Notes: a model not told the origin generated them from the letters alone. Shown: positions 37,740-47,245, counted from the stretch's first letter. The stretch: 64,000 nt of DNA from Methanococcoides sp. (GCA_021108185.1 JAIORJ010000169.1:25991-89990), one strand, 5' to 3'. A program made the numbers and translations.

Positions 37740-39242
37740 GTGGCGATGAATGTGGACAAAAAAATCAATTTACCCCTCAAAAAGCACATAATAGGTCTTG
37801 TGCCTGCATCCCATGGCGGTCTTGTCCGCAAGGCTTCGCAGGAATACGGGATCGCTGAATCTGATATTATCGATATGAGCGCAAGCCTCAATCCTTATGG
37901 CAGTCCTTTCGATCATCCTGAATACGGTCTTGACCTCAAGGCACTTTTTATCAGTGCAAGAGGCGGTATGTACAATTACCCTGACAACCGCTATCTCGAC
38001 TACAGGGAAGCTGCAGCCGGTTTTCTGGGCGATGGGATAAGCGCTGATAACATCATACCTGGTAATGGCTCATGTGAGACCATCCGTCTTGTTGCAGAAT
38101 GCATGATCAATAGCGGTGATGTTGTAGGTATTCCGCAGCCAACTTTCGATGAATATGAGCAGCAGTGCAGGATCATGGGTGCCAGTATCCGTTATTTTGA
38201 GCATGAAGGGCTGATGGATATCACTGACGCTGCACTGAAGGATGTAAAGATCCTTTTCGTATGCAATCCAAATAATCCTACTGGCAAACTGCTTTCAAGG
38301 GATTCCATCCTTGAACTTGCCAAAAGGTGTGAAAGGAATGATACCCTATTGTTCGTTGATGAGGCGTTCAGTGAACTTGCCGACCCGTCCCAGAGCGTTG
38401 CGGACGTGGCAGCCACTAATAACCATTTATTTGTCCTTCGTTCTCTTACCAAGAACTTCGCGATCCCTGGTATTCGTCTGGGTTTCGGTGTTGCATCCCT
38501 GGAGATGGCAAAAGCACTCAATACTGCCCGGCTATCGTGGAATCTGGGCTCAGTGCCTGATGTTGTGGGTACTGCTCTGTTGAACATGGAGGGCGGTTGC
38601 TACAGTAAATATCTCGTGGCATCTCGTGAAATGATCGCAGAAGAGCGGGAATATCTGACTGAACGCCTGTCCGGGATATATGGGTTCGAACCGCTTCCAA
38701 GTACTGTCAATTATGTTCTTGTGGATATAAGGGAACTTCTTATGGATTCCCAGGAACTTACATCCCGTCTTGCTTCCCATGGTATCCTTGTGAGGGATTG
38801 CAGTTCCTTCTACCTGCTTGACAATGACTACATCAGGATCGCGGTCCGCACAAGGGGGGAGACCAACCGTCTCATACAGGCCATCGGTGATGTCCTTACC
38901 GAGTCAGGCAAGGATTATGCCGAGGAACGCCTGAAAGAGACCATAGAGAGTGCCGGGACTGGCCTGCCTGCCTGCAGGCATACCTGTGAATATTACCCCT
39001 GTCATTTCAGCGGTCAGGATTGTACGTTCTGTTTCTGTCCTTTCTACCCTTGTGAAGATCCTAAAACAGGGGGTAGCTGGATCGAAAGTACCACAGGTAT
39101 TGAAGTCTGGAGTTGTGAGAAGTGCAAGATATTACACAAACCTGAAGTTGTTCAGGAGGTTCTCCATATTCTCATGAGTGACAGCGATACTGAGGATAAC
39201 CTAAAAGTATCTTGGGAAAAAGTAGTAGTGCCTCATCTCTGA
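37740..39242 (+). CDS. cobD: CobD-like L-threonine-O-3-phosphate decarboxylase with C-terminal Cys-rich domain, copy 1
   Basis: A 500-residue PLP enzyme of the HisC/CobD group that makes (R)-1-amino-2-propanol phosphate for the cobamide nucleotide loop. The PLP lysine is Lys238 in SLTKNFAIPGIRLGFG, and the substrate-binding turn is ASLNPYGSPFDHPE. The extra C-terminal domain (about 400-480) has many Cys residues (CRHTCEYYPCHF, DCTFCFCPFYPC, CEKC), a likely metal or cluster site. The fused Methanosarcina mazei homologue has been reported to act both as L-threonine kinase and decarboxylase. First of two copies, with cobY1 72 bases downstream. Confidence 0.92.
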   Translation: MAMNVDKKINLPLKKHIIGLVPASHGGLVRKASQEYGIAESDIIDMSASLNPYGSPFDHPEYGLDLKALFISARGGMYNYPDNRYLDYREAAAGFLGDGISADNIIPGNGSCETIRLVAECMINSGDVVGIPQPTFDEYEQQCRIMGASIRYFEHEGLMDITDAALKDVKILFVCNPNNPTGKLLSRDSILELAKRCERNDTLLFVDEAFSELADPSQSVADVAATNNHLFVLRSLTKNFAIPGIRLGFGVASLEMAKALNTARLSWNLGSVPDVVGTALLNMEGGCYSKYLVASREMIAEEREYLTERLSGIYGFEPLPSTVNYVLVDIRELLMDSQELTSRLASHGILVRDCSSFYLLDNDYIRIAVRTRGETNRLIQAIGDVLTESGKDYAEERLKETIESAGTGLPACRHTCEYYPCHFSGQDCTFCFCPFYPCEDPKTGGSWIESTTGIEVWSCEKCKILHKPEVVQEVLHILMSDSDTEDNLKVSWEKVVVPHL

Positions 39243-39313
39243 TGTGTTTGTAGTGTTCTAAGCACCGATGTCTTTAGATGTCGGTCTCATATTTTTGATG
39301 TTGGAGGACTAAA

Positions 39314-39928
39314 ATGGATGCTATTATTATGGCAGGCGGTCTTGCCCAGAGGCTTGGTGTGGAGGAAAAAGCATGTGTGATGCTTATCGACAGGCCACTT
39401 ATCAGTTATCTTCTTGACTCACTTCTTGGTGCAGAACACATCGAACGTGTTTTCGTTCAGACCTCTCCATATTCTCCTGAAACCGAATCGTGTGTCAGGG
39501 ATCGCTATGGGGCTGATGTTCTCATTCTCCGTACCCCTGGTGATAATTATGTTGGGGATATGGTAAATGCTGTCAAAGATGCTGGCAGCACCGGTCCTGT
39601 CATGATATTGATGCCGGACCTCCCTCTGGTCGAATCTGGACATATTGATGCCATAGTTGAAAGCTATGAGGAACGTTCTATTCCGGCAATGTCCGTTTAT
39701 GCTCCTATTGGGCTTTACCGGGAGCTGGGGCTGCGGCCGGGTACAGTTTTCAACAAGAATGGCGAAATGCTGGTCCCGGTGGGTATCAATGTCCTTGATT
39801 CCGGTAATATCGAGAAAGAGCAGGTGGATTTCGATCATCTGACCAATATTCCTGAAGTTGCGATCAATGTGGACTCGGTCGTTGAACTGGCAAAATGTAA
39901 GGAATTGCTATTGGCCAGAATGTCATAA
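39314..39928 (+). CDS. cobY: GTP:adenosylcobinamide-phosphate guanylyltransferase (CobY), copy 1
   Basis: A 204-residue archaeal nucleotidyltransferase that activates adenosylcobinamide phosphate with GTP, unrelated in fold to bacterial CobU. Motifs: MAGGLAQRLGVEEKACVMLIDRPLISY at the N-terminus, PDLPLVESG for metal binding, and PVGINVLD. GGAGGA precedes the ATG. A second copy lies at 43988. Confidence 0.9.
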   Translation: MDAIIMAGGLAQRLGVEEKACVMLIDRPLISYLLDSLLGAEHIERVFVQTSPYSPETESCVRDRYGADVLILRTPGDNYVGDMVNAVKDAGSTGPVMILMPDLPLVESGHIDAIVESYEERSIPAMSVYAPIGLYRELGLRPGTVFNKNGEMLVPVGINVLDSGNIEKEQVDFDHLTNIPEVAINVDSVVELAKCKELLLARMS

Positions 39929-40092
39929 AAGGAATGAATCAAACCAACCTGTTTATCTTTTTTTATTATTTTATTTGTAAAGTTCTCTTTTTATGTTCGC
40001 AGCATTGGTTTTTAGTCAATTGTAGATTCCTTTAAAGAAACCTAAATTGAATAACTTAATATATTTTCGGTTCTTTACATTATTCGATCAGC

Positions 40093-41589
40093 GTGTCACA
40101 AGAAAAAGAACTCCCTCTCAAAGAAAACATTATAGAATTGGCCTGTCCCTCACATGGCGGGCTTATTCGTGAAATGGCTGACAAGTATGGCATCCCTGCA
40201 TCGGAGATGCTGGACCTGAGTGCCAGCCTTAATCCTATCGGTAGTCCCTTCGACCATCCTTTAGGTGGTCTTGACCTTGATAGCCTGCTAGAGACTGCCA
40301 TGGAACGATTTGGCCAATATCCTGATAATCGCTATCTCGAATTTAGAAAGGCCGCTGTTCGTTTTCTGGACAACGGGTTGTCTGTGGAGAACATAGTTCC
40401 GGGTAATGGTTCCTGTGAGCTCATCAGGCTTGTGGCAGAGGCAATAGTGGATCTGGGCGATATTGTACTGATACCTCACCCTACGTTCGCGGAATATGAA
40501 CAACAGTGCAACGTAGCAGGCGCCGATGTTCGTTACATAGGTCAGGATGATATCTTCGATCTCTCCGACGATGTGCTTGGGGTCGCAAAGATCCTTTTCG
40601 TATGTAATCCGAACAATCCTACCGGTAAGCTCCATAAAAGGGAGGATATTCTGTCACTGGCAAAAAGATGTGTAAGCAATAACACCCTCCTGTTCGTTGA
40701 TGAAGCCTTCATCGAACTTGCTGACGATCCTTCACAAACGATCACTGATGCTGTGCTCGATAACGATCACCTTTTCATTCTTCGCTCTCTTACTAAGGAT
40801 TTTGCCATCCCGGGCGTTCGTCTCGGGTTCGGTGTGGCTTCAAAGACAATTGCAAATGCATTGAACACTGCAAGACTTTCATGGAATCTCGGTTCCATTC
40901 CCGAGGAGATCGGAATGGCAATGCTTAACATGGAAGGCGGTTGCAACAGTCCCTATCTTGTGGCATCACGTAAGGCCATTGAAAATGACCGTAATTATCT
41001 TACTGAGCGCATCTCAAGGATACGTAAGTTCAAACCGCTTCAAAGCACTGTGAACTATATCCTTGTTGATATCAGTGCCTCTTCCCTTGATTCTGTTGAA
41101 CTCACGCAGCTTCTGGCTGCACATGGGGTACTCATAAGGGATTGCAGTTCTTTCCCGTCCATGGGTAAGGATTTTATTCGTATTGCTGTTCGTCCAAAGG
41201 AAGAGACTGACATACTTTCACAGGCAATAGGGAAGGTTGTTGTTGAAAAAGCAAGAGAGGATGCAAAGGCTGATCTTGTTTCAATGCTTGAAAGTGGGGA
41301 TGCAGCTCCTTGTGGTGGGAATCTTGATTGCCCTTATTACCCATGTCACAGCTGTGATGACCAGGACTGCACCTTATGCTTCTGTCCGTTCTATAGGTGT
41401 GAGGATGAACGTACGGGGGGTAAGTGGGTCAACCGCTCCAGTGGTGGCCAGGTATGGAGCTGTGAGGATTGTGTTCTCGTTCATGAAAAGGACGCTGTGA
41501 AAGAGCTTCTCTCTGTGCTTTCAGAGGATGGGGATATGGGCAGTAAATTGAAAATAGCTTGGGATAAGGTGCTGGAGCCTCGTTTATGA
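40093..41589 (+). CDS. cobD: CobD-like L-threonine-O-3-phosphate decarboxylase with C-terminal Cys-rich domain, copy 2
   Basis: A 498-residue paralogue of the gene at 37740, strongly similar along its length, including the C-terminal Cys-rich part (CPYYPCHSCDDQDCTLCFC). Lys235 in SLTKDFAIPGVRLGFG binds PLP, so both copies appear catalytically intact. It begins with GTG at 40093 and overlaps cbiB by four bases (ATGA), while copy 1 sits with cobY1. The presence of two intact bifunctional enzymes suggests recent duplication or split roles. Confidence 0.92.
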   Translation: MSQEKELPLKENIIELACPSHGGLIREMADKYGIPASEMLDLSASLNPIGSPFDHPLGGLDLDSLLETAMERFGQYPDNRYLEFRKAAVRFLDNGLSVENIVPGNGSCELIRLVAEAIVDLGDIVLIPHPTFAEYEQQCNVAGADVRYIGQDDIFDLSDDVLGVAKILFVCNPNNPTGKLHKREDILSLAKRCVSNNTLLFVDEAFIELADDPSQTITDAVLDNDHLFILRSLTKDFAIPGVRLGFGVASKTIANALNTARLSWNLGSIPEEIGMAMLNMEGGCNSPYLVASRKAIENDRNYLTERISRIRKFKPLQSTVNYILVDISASSLDSVELTQLLAAHGVLIRDCSSFPSMGKDFIRIAVRPKEETDILSQAIGKVVVEKAREDAKADLVSMLESGDAAPCGGNLDCPYYPCHSCDDQDCTLCFCPFYRCEDERTGGKWVNRSSGGQVWSCEDCVLVHEKDAVKELLSVLSEDGDMGSKLKIAWDKVLEPRL

Positions 41590-42581
41590 TCGAACCTTTC
41601 CTGCCTGATGCGGGGCATCTGATATTCGTGCTCCTTCTGGCAACAGGTTTTGATCTGTTGATAGGTGAACCACCCACAGCATTGCATCCGGTGGTCTGGA
41701 TAGGTAACCTTATCGGATTCTTCAAGGAAAAGGTCCCTACCACACATAAAAAAGCATATGGTGTGGTATTTGCTCTCATTGTTATCTTATTTGCAGCTTC
41801 TATAGCTTATGTTGTGCTTCTTATCGCAAATCTATCGTTCATTCCGGAATTCGTAGTGCTTCTCATTGAGGCCTACTTCCTTAAATCCACGTTCGCCATT
41901 CGCAGATTACTGGAAGCTGCAATGGAAGTCTATGGTGAACTGGAAAAAGGTGATCTTGTATCTGCACGTGAAAAACTTTCAATGTATGTGAGCAGGGATA
42001 CTTCACAGTTAACCGAAGGACAGGTGTCCTCTTCTGTCATTGAGACCTGCTCCGAGAACTTCGTTGACGGGATATTGAGCCCGTTGTTCTACTATGTAAT
42101 ATTCGGCCCTTACGGCCTTATAGGTGCTTATATCTTCAAAGCGGTAAGTACGCTTGATTCAATGGTGGGCTACATGAATGAGAAGTACAGGGACATTGGT
42201 TATTTCTCAGCAAAGACCGATGATGTGCTTAACTGGATACCTGCACGTATATGTGTGGTGTTCATCATGGCAGGTTCTTTCCTTTCAAGTGTTCTTTTAA
42301 AGAGCAAAGGACTGGACCATATTGGCGCGTTCAGGTGTGCATCAACAGACTGCATGACAACGCCTTCTCCTAATTCCGGTTATCCGATGGCTGCAATTGC
42401 AGGGACTCTTGGTGTCCGGCTTGAGAAACCCAATACCTATGTTATAGGTAAGGGCCTCTCATTGCCAAAGGCAGAAGATATTAAAAAGGCAGCAGAAGTT
42501 ATTGGTATGTCTTCAATACTTGTTGTAATAATATTTGTAGCTTTAATCTATATAATATCGAATTTAATCAACTATCTATAA
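41586..42581 (+). CDS. cbiB: Adenosylcobinamide-phosphate synthase CbiB
   Basis: A 331-residue membrane enzyme that attaches aminopropanol phosphate to adenosylcobyric acid. Family marks are LATGFDLLIGEPPTALHPVVWIG, YVSRDTSQLTEGQVSSSVIETCSENFVDGILSPLFYY, and TPSPNSGYPMAA near the end. About five transmembrane segments. Its start overlaps cobD2 and it leads into cobZ, cobS and cobY2. Confidence 0.96.
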   Translation: MIEPFLPDAGHLIFVLLLATGFDLLIGEPPTALHPVVWIGNLIGFFKEKVPTTHKKAYGVVFALIVILFAASIAYVVLLIANLSFIPEFVVLLIEAYFLKSTFAIRRLLEAAMEVYGELEKGDLVSAREKLSMYVSRDTSQLTEGQVSSSVIETCSENFVDGILSPLFYYVIFGPYGLIGAYIFKAVSTLDSMVGYMNEKYRDIGYFSAKTDDVLNWIPARICVVFIMAGSFLSSVLLKSKGLDHIGAFRCASTDCMTTPSPNSGYPMAAIAGTLGVRLEKPNTYVIGKGLSLPKAEDIKKAAEVIGMSSILVVIIFVALIYIISNLINYL

Positions 42582-42603
42582 TCGAACTTTGTAAGTGATA
42601 ATT

Positions 42604-43191
42604 ATGAAATTGTCAGATATAGACTCTCAGGATCTCAAAAAAGACCAACCAAAGGAATTGGAAGGCGATATTAATCATAATATCATCGAAATACTGGAAG
42701 AAGAAGGTATCACCGTGGATATGCTTGTTGATACTGCTCTTGAGCTTTATGCTCCTCATCCCGGGCTTGAGACCCGTGAGATTGCAGAGGAACGCTTCAG
42801 GAGGGAACTGGATATTGCTATCTCCGATGCTAACCTGTGTCTTCTGATATACTCCGGCATACTGCTGGAGCGGGAGGGTGAAAAAGGCAGTCTTCCGAAT
42901 ATCAGCAGAAGTTCTTATGAGAAGGATCTGACGTTCATCATCGCCGATGAGGTCATGGGAATGAGCATTGCTAAATATATCAGTGGGGATAAGGGCATTT
43001 TCGAGTTTGTGAGGTTCGACAAACAAAAACCTGGTATTCTTTCTAAACTGGGACCTTTCATGGATGATATCATTGGAGGTCTTATTGGTGGTGTTTCTGC
43101 CAACATGTACACAAGGGGCATGGCAGAAGCGGCTGAAAATGAAAGGAAGCCAAAGAAGAATCTCGATAATAGTGGTGTGATAGTAGGATGA
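42604..43191 (+). CDS. cobZ: PgpA-related alpha-ribazole phosphate phosphatase (CobZ-like)
   Basis: About 195 residues from the ATG at 42604; the upstream GTG is less likely. The sequence (NIIEILEEEGITVDMLVDTALELYAPHPGL, YSGILLEREG, FDKQKPGILSKLGPFMDDIIGGLIGG) resembles the PgpA-related family. CobZ of Methanosarcina mazei, a member of that family, removes phosphate from alpha-ribazole phosphate in the nucleotide-loop pathway. The position between cbiB and cobS supports this. The stop codon overlaps the cobS start. Confidence 0.82.
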   Translation: MKLSDIDSQDLKKDQPKELEGDINHNIIEILEEEGITVDMLVDTALELYAPHPGLETREIAEERFRRELDIAISDANLCLLIYSGILLEREGEKGSLPNISRSSYEKDLTFIIADEVMGMSIAKYISGDKGIFEFVRFDKQKPGILSKLGPFMDDIIGGLIGGVSANMYTRGMAEAAENERKPKKNLDNSGVIVG

Positions 43192-44003
43192 GCGGATTTT
43201 TACTTGCCCTTAGAACAAGCTTTGGTTTTCTTTCCACAATACCTGTGGGGATGTCCATGGAAGGGCTTGATGAACTTGTAAAGCGCAGTTATCTCCAGAC
43301 CTTTGCAGGTATTGTCCTTGGGGCTATGATAGGCATTTTTGCATATTTGACCGAATCTTACCTCCCTTCAGCTATAAGTGCGGTCCTGATAATGGTGTTC
43401 ATCTATTATATTACAGGATTGAACCACCTTGATGGCCTGGGTGATTTTGGTGATGGTGCAACAGCACACGGTTCTTTGGAGAAGAAGGTCAATGCCCTTA
43501 AAGATCTGTCTCTCGGTATCGGGGGAGTCAGTTATACGGTTTTGGCATTGATCGCTTTGTATGCATCGATATCTTCCCTGCAGGCAGAGGTCTTGTTCTT
43601 CTCGGGCAATGCTGCACTTATGGTTGCCATTTCTCTTCTTATAGCTGAGATCGGTGCTAAACAGGCTATGCTGACAGTGGCTGCATTTGGCAAGCCTATA
43701 CATGAAGGTCTTGGTTCCATGATAATCAATAATACTACATTTGCAAGATATGTGGTATCCTTCGTGCTTGGTGCATTGGCATGTGTGCTGGCATTTGGAA
43801 CCCTTGGTATCATAGGTTATATCTCTGCAATTGTTACAGCTTTTGTAATATTGAATATCTCCAACCGCCATTTCAAGGGCATAAATGGAGATTGTATCGG
43901 TATGGCAAATGAGATTGCAAGGATCATCGTATTGATGGTGCTTACAGTTGCTATCACTGCGGTCAATAATGGTTACGGGGGTCTCTTTTGGACGCCGTTA
44001 TAA
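43188..44003 (+). CDS. cobS: Cobalamin synthase CobS
   Basis: A 271-residue membrane enzyme joining adenosyl-GDP-cobinamide with alpha-ribazole (or its phosphate). Motifs: GLNHLDGLGDFGDG and FGKP in the middle, and about seven hydrophobic segments. It overlaps cobZ at its start by four bases, and its end overlaps the start of cobY2 by 16 bases. It catalyses the last step of nucleotide-loop assembly. Confidence 0.95.
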   Translation: MSGFLLALRTSFGFLSTIPVGMSMEGLDELVKRSYLQTFAGIVLGAMIGIFAYLTESYLPSAISAVLIMVFIYYITGLNHLDGLGDFGDGATAHGSLEKKVNALKDLSLGIGGVSYTVLALIALYASISSLQAEVLFFSGNAALMVAISLLIAEIGAKQAMLTVAAFGKPIHEGLGSMIINNTTFARYVVSFVLGALACVLAFGTLGIIGYISAIVTAFVILNISNRHFKGINGDCIGMANEIARIIVLMVLTVAITAVNNGYGGLFWTPL

Positions 44004-44608
44004 TGGCCGGTGGGCAGGGACTTCGGCTCGGTATGGGTGAAAAACCATGTGTCGAGCTTCTCGGTAAGCCTCTCATAAGTTATGTGATCGACTCGCTGGA
44101 GAGGTCCTCCTACATTGAACGTATATTCGTAGCGGTCTCCCCCTCAACCCCTAATACTGAAAAATTTGTGAATGAAAAATATGGGGATCACATCCAGGCG
44201 ATCAATACCAATGGTGACAATTACGTGGGTGATATGGTATATGCAGTGGAGAGTTCCAATATCAGGGAACCTGTCATGATAATCATGTCTGATCTGCCAA
44301 TGGTGACTCCGAAATTAATTGATTCCATAATTGAAGCATATCAGGATTGTGGTAGTTCTTCGATGTCTGTTTTCGTTCCTATCTCTCTTTGCAAGAAAGT
44401 TGGTATCAGGCCGGATACCGTGTTTAATTGGGAGGGAAACCTTATTGTGCCTGCAGGCATCAATATTCTTGATGGGAAATTCATTAACGAGGAGCAGGAA
44501 TATCACAATTATATGCTGGATGATCCTGAGATCGCATTGAACATCAATACGGTGGATGATATGAAGCGGTGTGAAGATCTCCTTATGAAGAATTTGTTCT
44601 CTAACTGA
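43988..44608 (+). CDS. cobY: GTP:adenosylcobinamide-phosphate guanylyltransferase (CobY), copy 2
   Basis: A 206-residue second CobY-type nucleotidyltransferase (MAGGQGLRLGMGEKPCVELLGKPLISYV, SDLPMVTPKL, PAGINILD). It starts with TTG at 43988 inside the cobS gene; the next ATG (44003) is inside the conserved motif, so TTG is needed. About half of the residues match the copy at 39314. Both keep the nucleotide-binding loop. One may have a different nucleotide or cobinamide preference. Confidence 0.88.
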   Translation: MDAVIMAGGQGLRLGMGEKPCVELLGKPLISYVIDSLERSSYIERIFVAVSPSTPNTEKFVNEKYGDHIQAINTNGDNYVGDMVYAVESSNIREPVMIIMSDLPMVTPKLIDSIIEAYQDCGSSSMSVFVPISLCKKVGIRPDTVFNWEGNLIVPAGINILDGKFINEEQEYHNYMLDDPEIALNINTVDDMKRCEDLLMKNLFSN

Positions 44609-44622
44609 TAGGTCGGGGTCAT

Positions 44623-44994
44623 ATGGTCGAATATATAACTATTGATACTAAGAAATATTCTTTGAAAAGTCTCCGATTGATCACAGGTAATCTGTCCTTA
44701 GCTGCGGATGTTACTGGGATATCTGAGGAGCAATTGCTTCTTTGTGAAGCTATAGATGATCCATATATACTTCCTTATTTATTGGATCGTTTTTATTCCT
44801 TTGAACTAAAGGATGCTGAAGGATTCAGATTATGTCTGATACGTATTCAGGTGGATTCTGATCTTCGTCTTAATGAGGATATACAGAAACACCAGCATCG
44901 CGGATATGTTGCGAGGACGGTCGAGAAATTGTTGTTCCGGGATATTTTCCTTGAGGTTCTACAGGAAGGGGAGGCAGAAGTTGTGGAGGGCTAA
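44623..44994 (+). CDS. Hypothetical protein at the end of the cobalamin operon
   Basis: A 123-residue protein that I do not recognise. It has a good ribosome-binding site (GGGG) and follows cobY2 by 14 bases, so it is probably co-transcribed. It is acidic and helical (LLLCEAIDDPYILPYLLDRFY, FRLCLIRIQVDSDLR) with three Cys and no membrane segment. A link to cobamide metabolism is only suggested by position. Confidence 0.65.
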   Translation: MVEYITIDTKKYSLKSLRLITGNLSLAADVTGISEEQLLLCEAIDDPYILPYLLDRFYSFELKDAEGFRLCLIRIQVDSDLRLNEDIQKHQHRGYVARTVEKLLFRDIFLEVLQEGEAEVVEG

Positions 44995-45176
44995 GTTCCC
45001 ATCATTTTTTACATGGCATAAATCATTTTTTATATCATAACAAGACATATTGATGTTTCAATACAGTTGTTTCTAAGATGTTCGATCGATAGGGGTGCAT
45101 CTTTTCATTGCTGTATGTTTCTCATAATTCTTTTAAAAATATTCAACATAATCTAATATAACTATCAGGTGTAAAT

Positions 45177-45908
45177 ATGGCTGATGAAGTAATTCAAGAA
45201 AGGGTCAGTACGGGAATTCGTGGTCTGGATGAGATGTTGAAAGGTGGTTTTTTCAAAGGGACTGCTAACGTAGTTTCAGGAAAATCCGGTACCGGCAAAA
45301 CAATTTTTGGCACACAGTTCCTGATGGAAGGTGTCAACAAGGGCGAAACTACGATGTGTATAATCACCTCTGAAGAATCAAAGTCTCTTGTACGTGAAAT
45401 GCAATCTTCTTTCGGATGGGATCTTGATGGTCTGGTAAAGGATGGAAAACTTGTATTTGTAGATATTACAGATCCAAGTCTTCGTCTTCAGAAAAGTGTG
45501 GAGATCGCTCCTATGGAACTTATCAAGAGCTTCAAAAAGCTTATTGAGAGCAAGCTTGAGGAGATAAAACCTGATAGGGTCTTTATCGATTCCGTTGAGG
45601 CAATGTTCCTTGCTATCGAGTCCAATTATAAGCTTCGCACATTGATCGATGATGTCTTTGGTGTCTTCAGGAAACGTGAGGTCACTGCCCTTGTCACAGT
45701 AGGCTCAATGTTCGGTCTTGATGAGATGGTCGAGTATGGTGCTGATTCTGTTATCAAGCTCGGTCGTGAGATTATTGGAAGCAACTTGCAGCGTACTGTC
45801 TATGTCATGAAGCTCAGGGGTTCAGGCACTATCAATGAAGTAAGGGTGCTCAACATTTCCGACAGCGGAATGGCAGTACTTCCACAGTCTCCATACCTCG
45901 AGAAATAA
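45177..45908 (+). CDS. KaiC-like RecA-superfamily ATPase
   Basis: A 243-residue single-domain ATPase of the KaiC/GvpD/RadA-like group. Walker A is GKSGTGKT (residues 35-42). VFIDSVEAMFLAI is the Walker B, and catalytic acidic residues follow in SEESKSLVREM. Single-domain archaeal versions are thought to act in signalling or in regulating other proteins; no partner is adjacent. It is monocistronic, with its own TATA region and a strong terminator. Confidence 0.85.
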   Translation: MADEVIQERVSTGIRGLDEMLKGGFFKGTANVVSGKSGTGKTIFGTQFLMEGVNKGETTMCIITSEESKSLVREMQSSFGWDLDGLVKDGKLVFVDITDPSLRLQKSVEIAPMELIKSFKKLIESKLEEIKPDRVFIDSVEAMFLAIESNYKLRTLIDDVFGVFRKREVTALVTVGSMFGLDEMVEYGADSVIKLGREIIGSNLQRTVYVMKLRGSGTINEVRVLNISDSGMAVLPQSPYLEK

Positions 45909-45925
45909 TATTTTGCAGAACAAGA

Positions 45926-45962
45926 AGGTACCTTTTAAGGTACCTAATTTTAAACTTTTTTT
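45926..45962. terminator. Bidirectional terminator between KaiC-like and DUF5591 genes
   Basis: AGGTACC (45926-45932), loop TTTTAA, GGTACCT (45939-45945), followed on the plus strand by AATTTTAAAC and a T run (45956-45962). Convergent genes meet here. Confidence 0.75.
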
Positions 45963-45977
45963 GATAATTGATCTGCT

Positions 45978-46664
45978 TTACAAAAGGTACCAGTCCATAT
46001 CATTGGTGGACAGGTCTTCGTGAACGCCAACAGTGCGTGCGTCGATGTTCATTTTTTCTGTGATGGAATCTGAAAAGTCCTGAAGGTACTGTTGCTGGCT
46101 CAGGCTGCCATAGACGAAACGCTTGTCAGGGTTGGCAAGTTCTTCCATTGTTTCTTTTTTAGGAATAATTGAGACTTCTATATTTGTCATCTCAACAGCT
46201 TTTTCCATTGCTGTTCTGAAATCTCCTATGCAGTAGGCGACCCTGTGCTTGTAGTTATCACGTGTTTTTTCGAGATATCTTGCAAGCCTCTCGCTTTCCA
46301 TCTTTATAAAATCCCGTTTTATCTTTGCCACATTGCATTTTCCCATCATGAACCTATAGTCTGTGAATGGATATTCTGTATCGATCTCTCTGGGGGTTAT
46401 CCCGCAGGTCCCGAAAACGACCACATGTGCATCTTCCTGTTCGAGAATGCCAAAGATTATGCGGTCATACATTTTGTGAGACGGACTAGTATGGTATGGT
46501 TTTCTCATTGCACATGGGACAAATATACAAAAATCCCTTGTCGGTGGCTTATATTCTGATAATACCCATTCATTGGCACGTATCATATCCGGGTGATATA
46601 TCAGGCGTTCGGTATCAAGGGGCTCTTTGGAGCGTTCATCTTCAGGGATTATAGTTTTCAACAT
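45978..46664 (-). CDS. DUF5591 protein, archaeosine-synthase-like
   Basis: A 228-residue stand-alone protein related to the DUF5591 domain of archaeosine synthase and archaeal tRNA-guanine transglycosylase relatives (DFCIFVPCAMRKPYHTSPSHKMY, VVVFGTCGITPREIDTEYPFTDYRFMMGK). The PCAMRKPY core matches the PCSARKPY-type motif of that family. It lacks a PUA domain, so it is a partial form. A role in tRNA modification is inferred from the family. Confidence 0.7.
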   Translation of the reverse strand: MLKTIIPEDERSKEPLDTERLIYHPDMIRANEWVLSEYKPPTRDFCIFVPCAMRKPYHTSPSHKMYDRIIFGILEQEDAHVVVFGTCGITPREIDTEYPFTDYRFMMGKCNVAKIKRDFIKMESERLARYLEKTRDNYKHRVAYCIGDFRTAMEKAVEMTNIEVSIIPKKETMEELANPDKRFVYGSLSQQQYLQDFSDSITEKMNIDARTVGVHEDLSTNDMDWYLL

Positions 46665-46772
46665 GTGATGGATTCTAATAAACTATATATATAATTAACT
46701 ACGTGGATGTTATGGTTTTGTATAAACTATACAAAAGTACTTTCTAAGTTCTAATATATTAAGTGGTAAAAA

Positions 46773-47147
46773 ATGACAACATCGATCCGGGAAATGTTAA
46801 GGGCCAATTGTCAATGTGATGATGTGGCAAAGTGTATATTGGGGCTTAAAACACTTGATATGGAGGCATATAAATCCCTTCTTGCAAACGGCCCAATGAC
46901 AGCTGAAAACCTCGGTGAGTTCCTTAACCGGGAGCGCAGTACAGCTTATCGTTCACTGCAGAACCTCATCTCATGTGGTCTTGTTTATCGTGAGACCAAG
47001 ACCATTGATATAGGTGGCTATTTCTATGAATATGTGGCTGTTGATCCCACAAGGGTCAAAGAAATGATCCAGGAAACTATCGATAAGTGGTATGAAAAAG
47101 TGACCGGTCTGGTCGCAAATATCGATAAGGAACTCCTGGGTGAGTGA
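46773..47147 (+). CDS. TrmB-family-like winged-helix transcriptional regulator
   Basis: A 124-residue regulator of winged-helix type (LANGPMTAENLGEFLNRERSTAYRSLQNLISCGLVYRE), similar to short TrmB-like regulators but with no sugar-binding domain. The C-terminal helix (IQETIDKWYEKVTGLVANIDKEL) likely dimerises. Cys-Gln-Cys near residue 13 (ANCQCDD) is a possible metal or redox site. No adjacent target gene can be named. Confidence 0.8.
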   Translation: MTTSIREMLRANCQCDDVAKCILGLKTLDMEAYKSLLANGPMTAENLGEFLNRERSTAYRSLQNLISCGLVYRETKTIDIGGYFYEYVAVDPTRVKEMIQETIDKWYEKVTGLVANIDKELLGE

Positions 47148-47214
47148 TCTGTATAGCTTGTAACAGATCATTGTACTGGATCATTGAAAGAACGTTGTTA
47201 AAATAAAGTTGTTG

Positions 47215-47245
47215 AAAAAAAGATGGATCAATTCATAATCCATCT
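47215..47245 (-). terminator. Terminator overlapping the aminotransferase stop
   Basis: On the minus strand AGATGGAT pairs with ATCCATCT (47245-47238 and 47228-47221), followed by six Ts. The TGA stop (47235-47233) lies in the loop. Confidence 0.7.
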
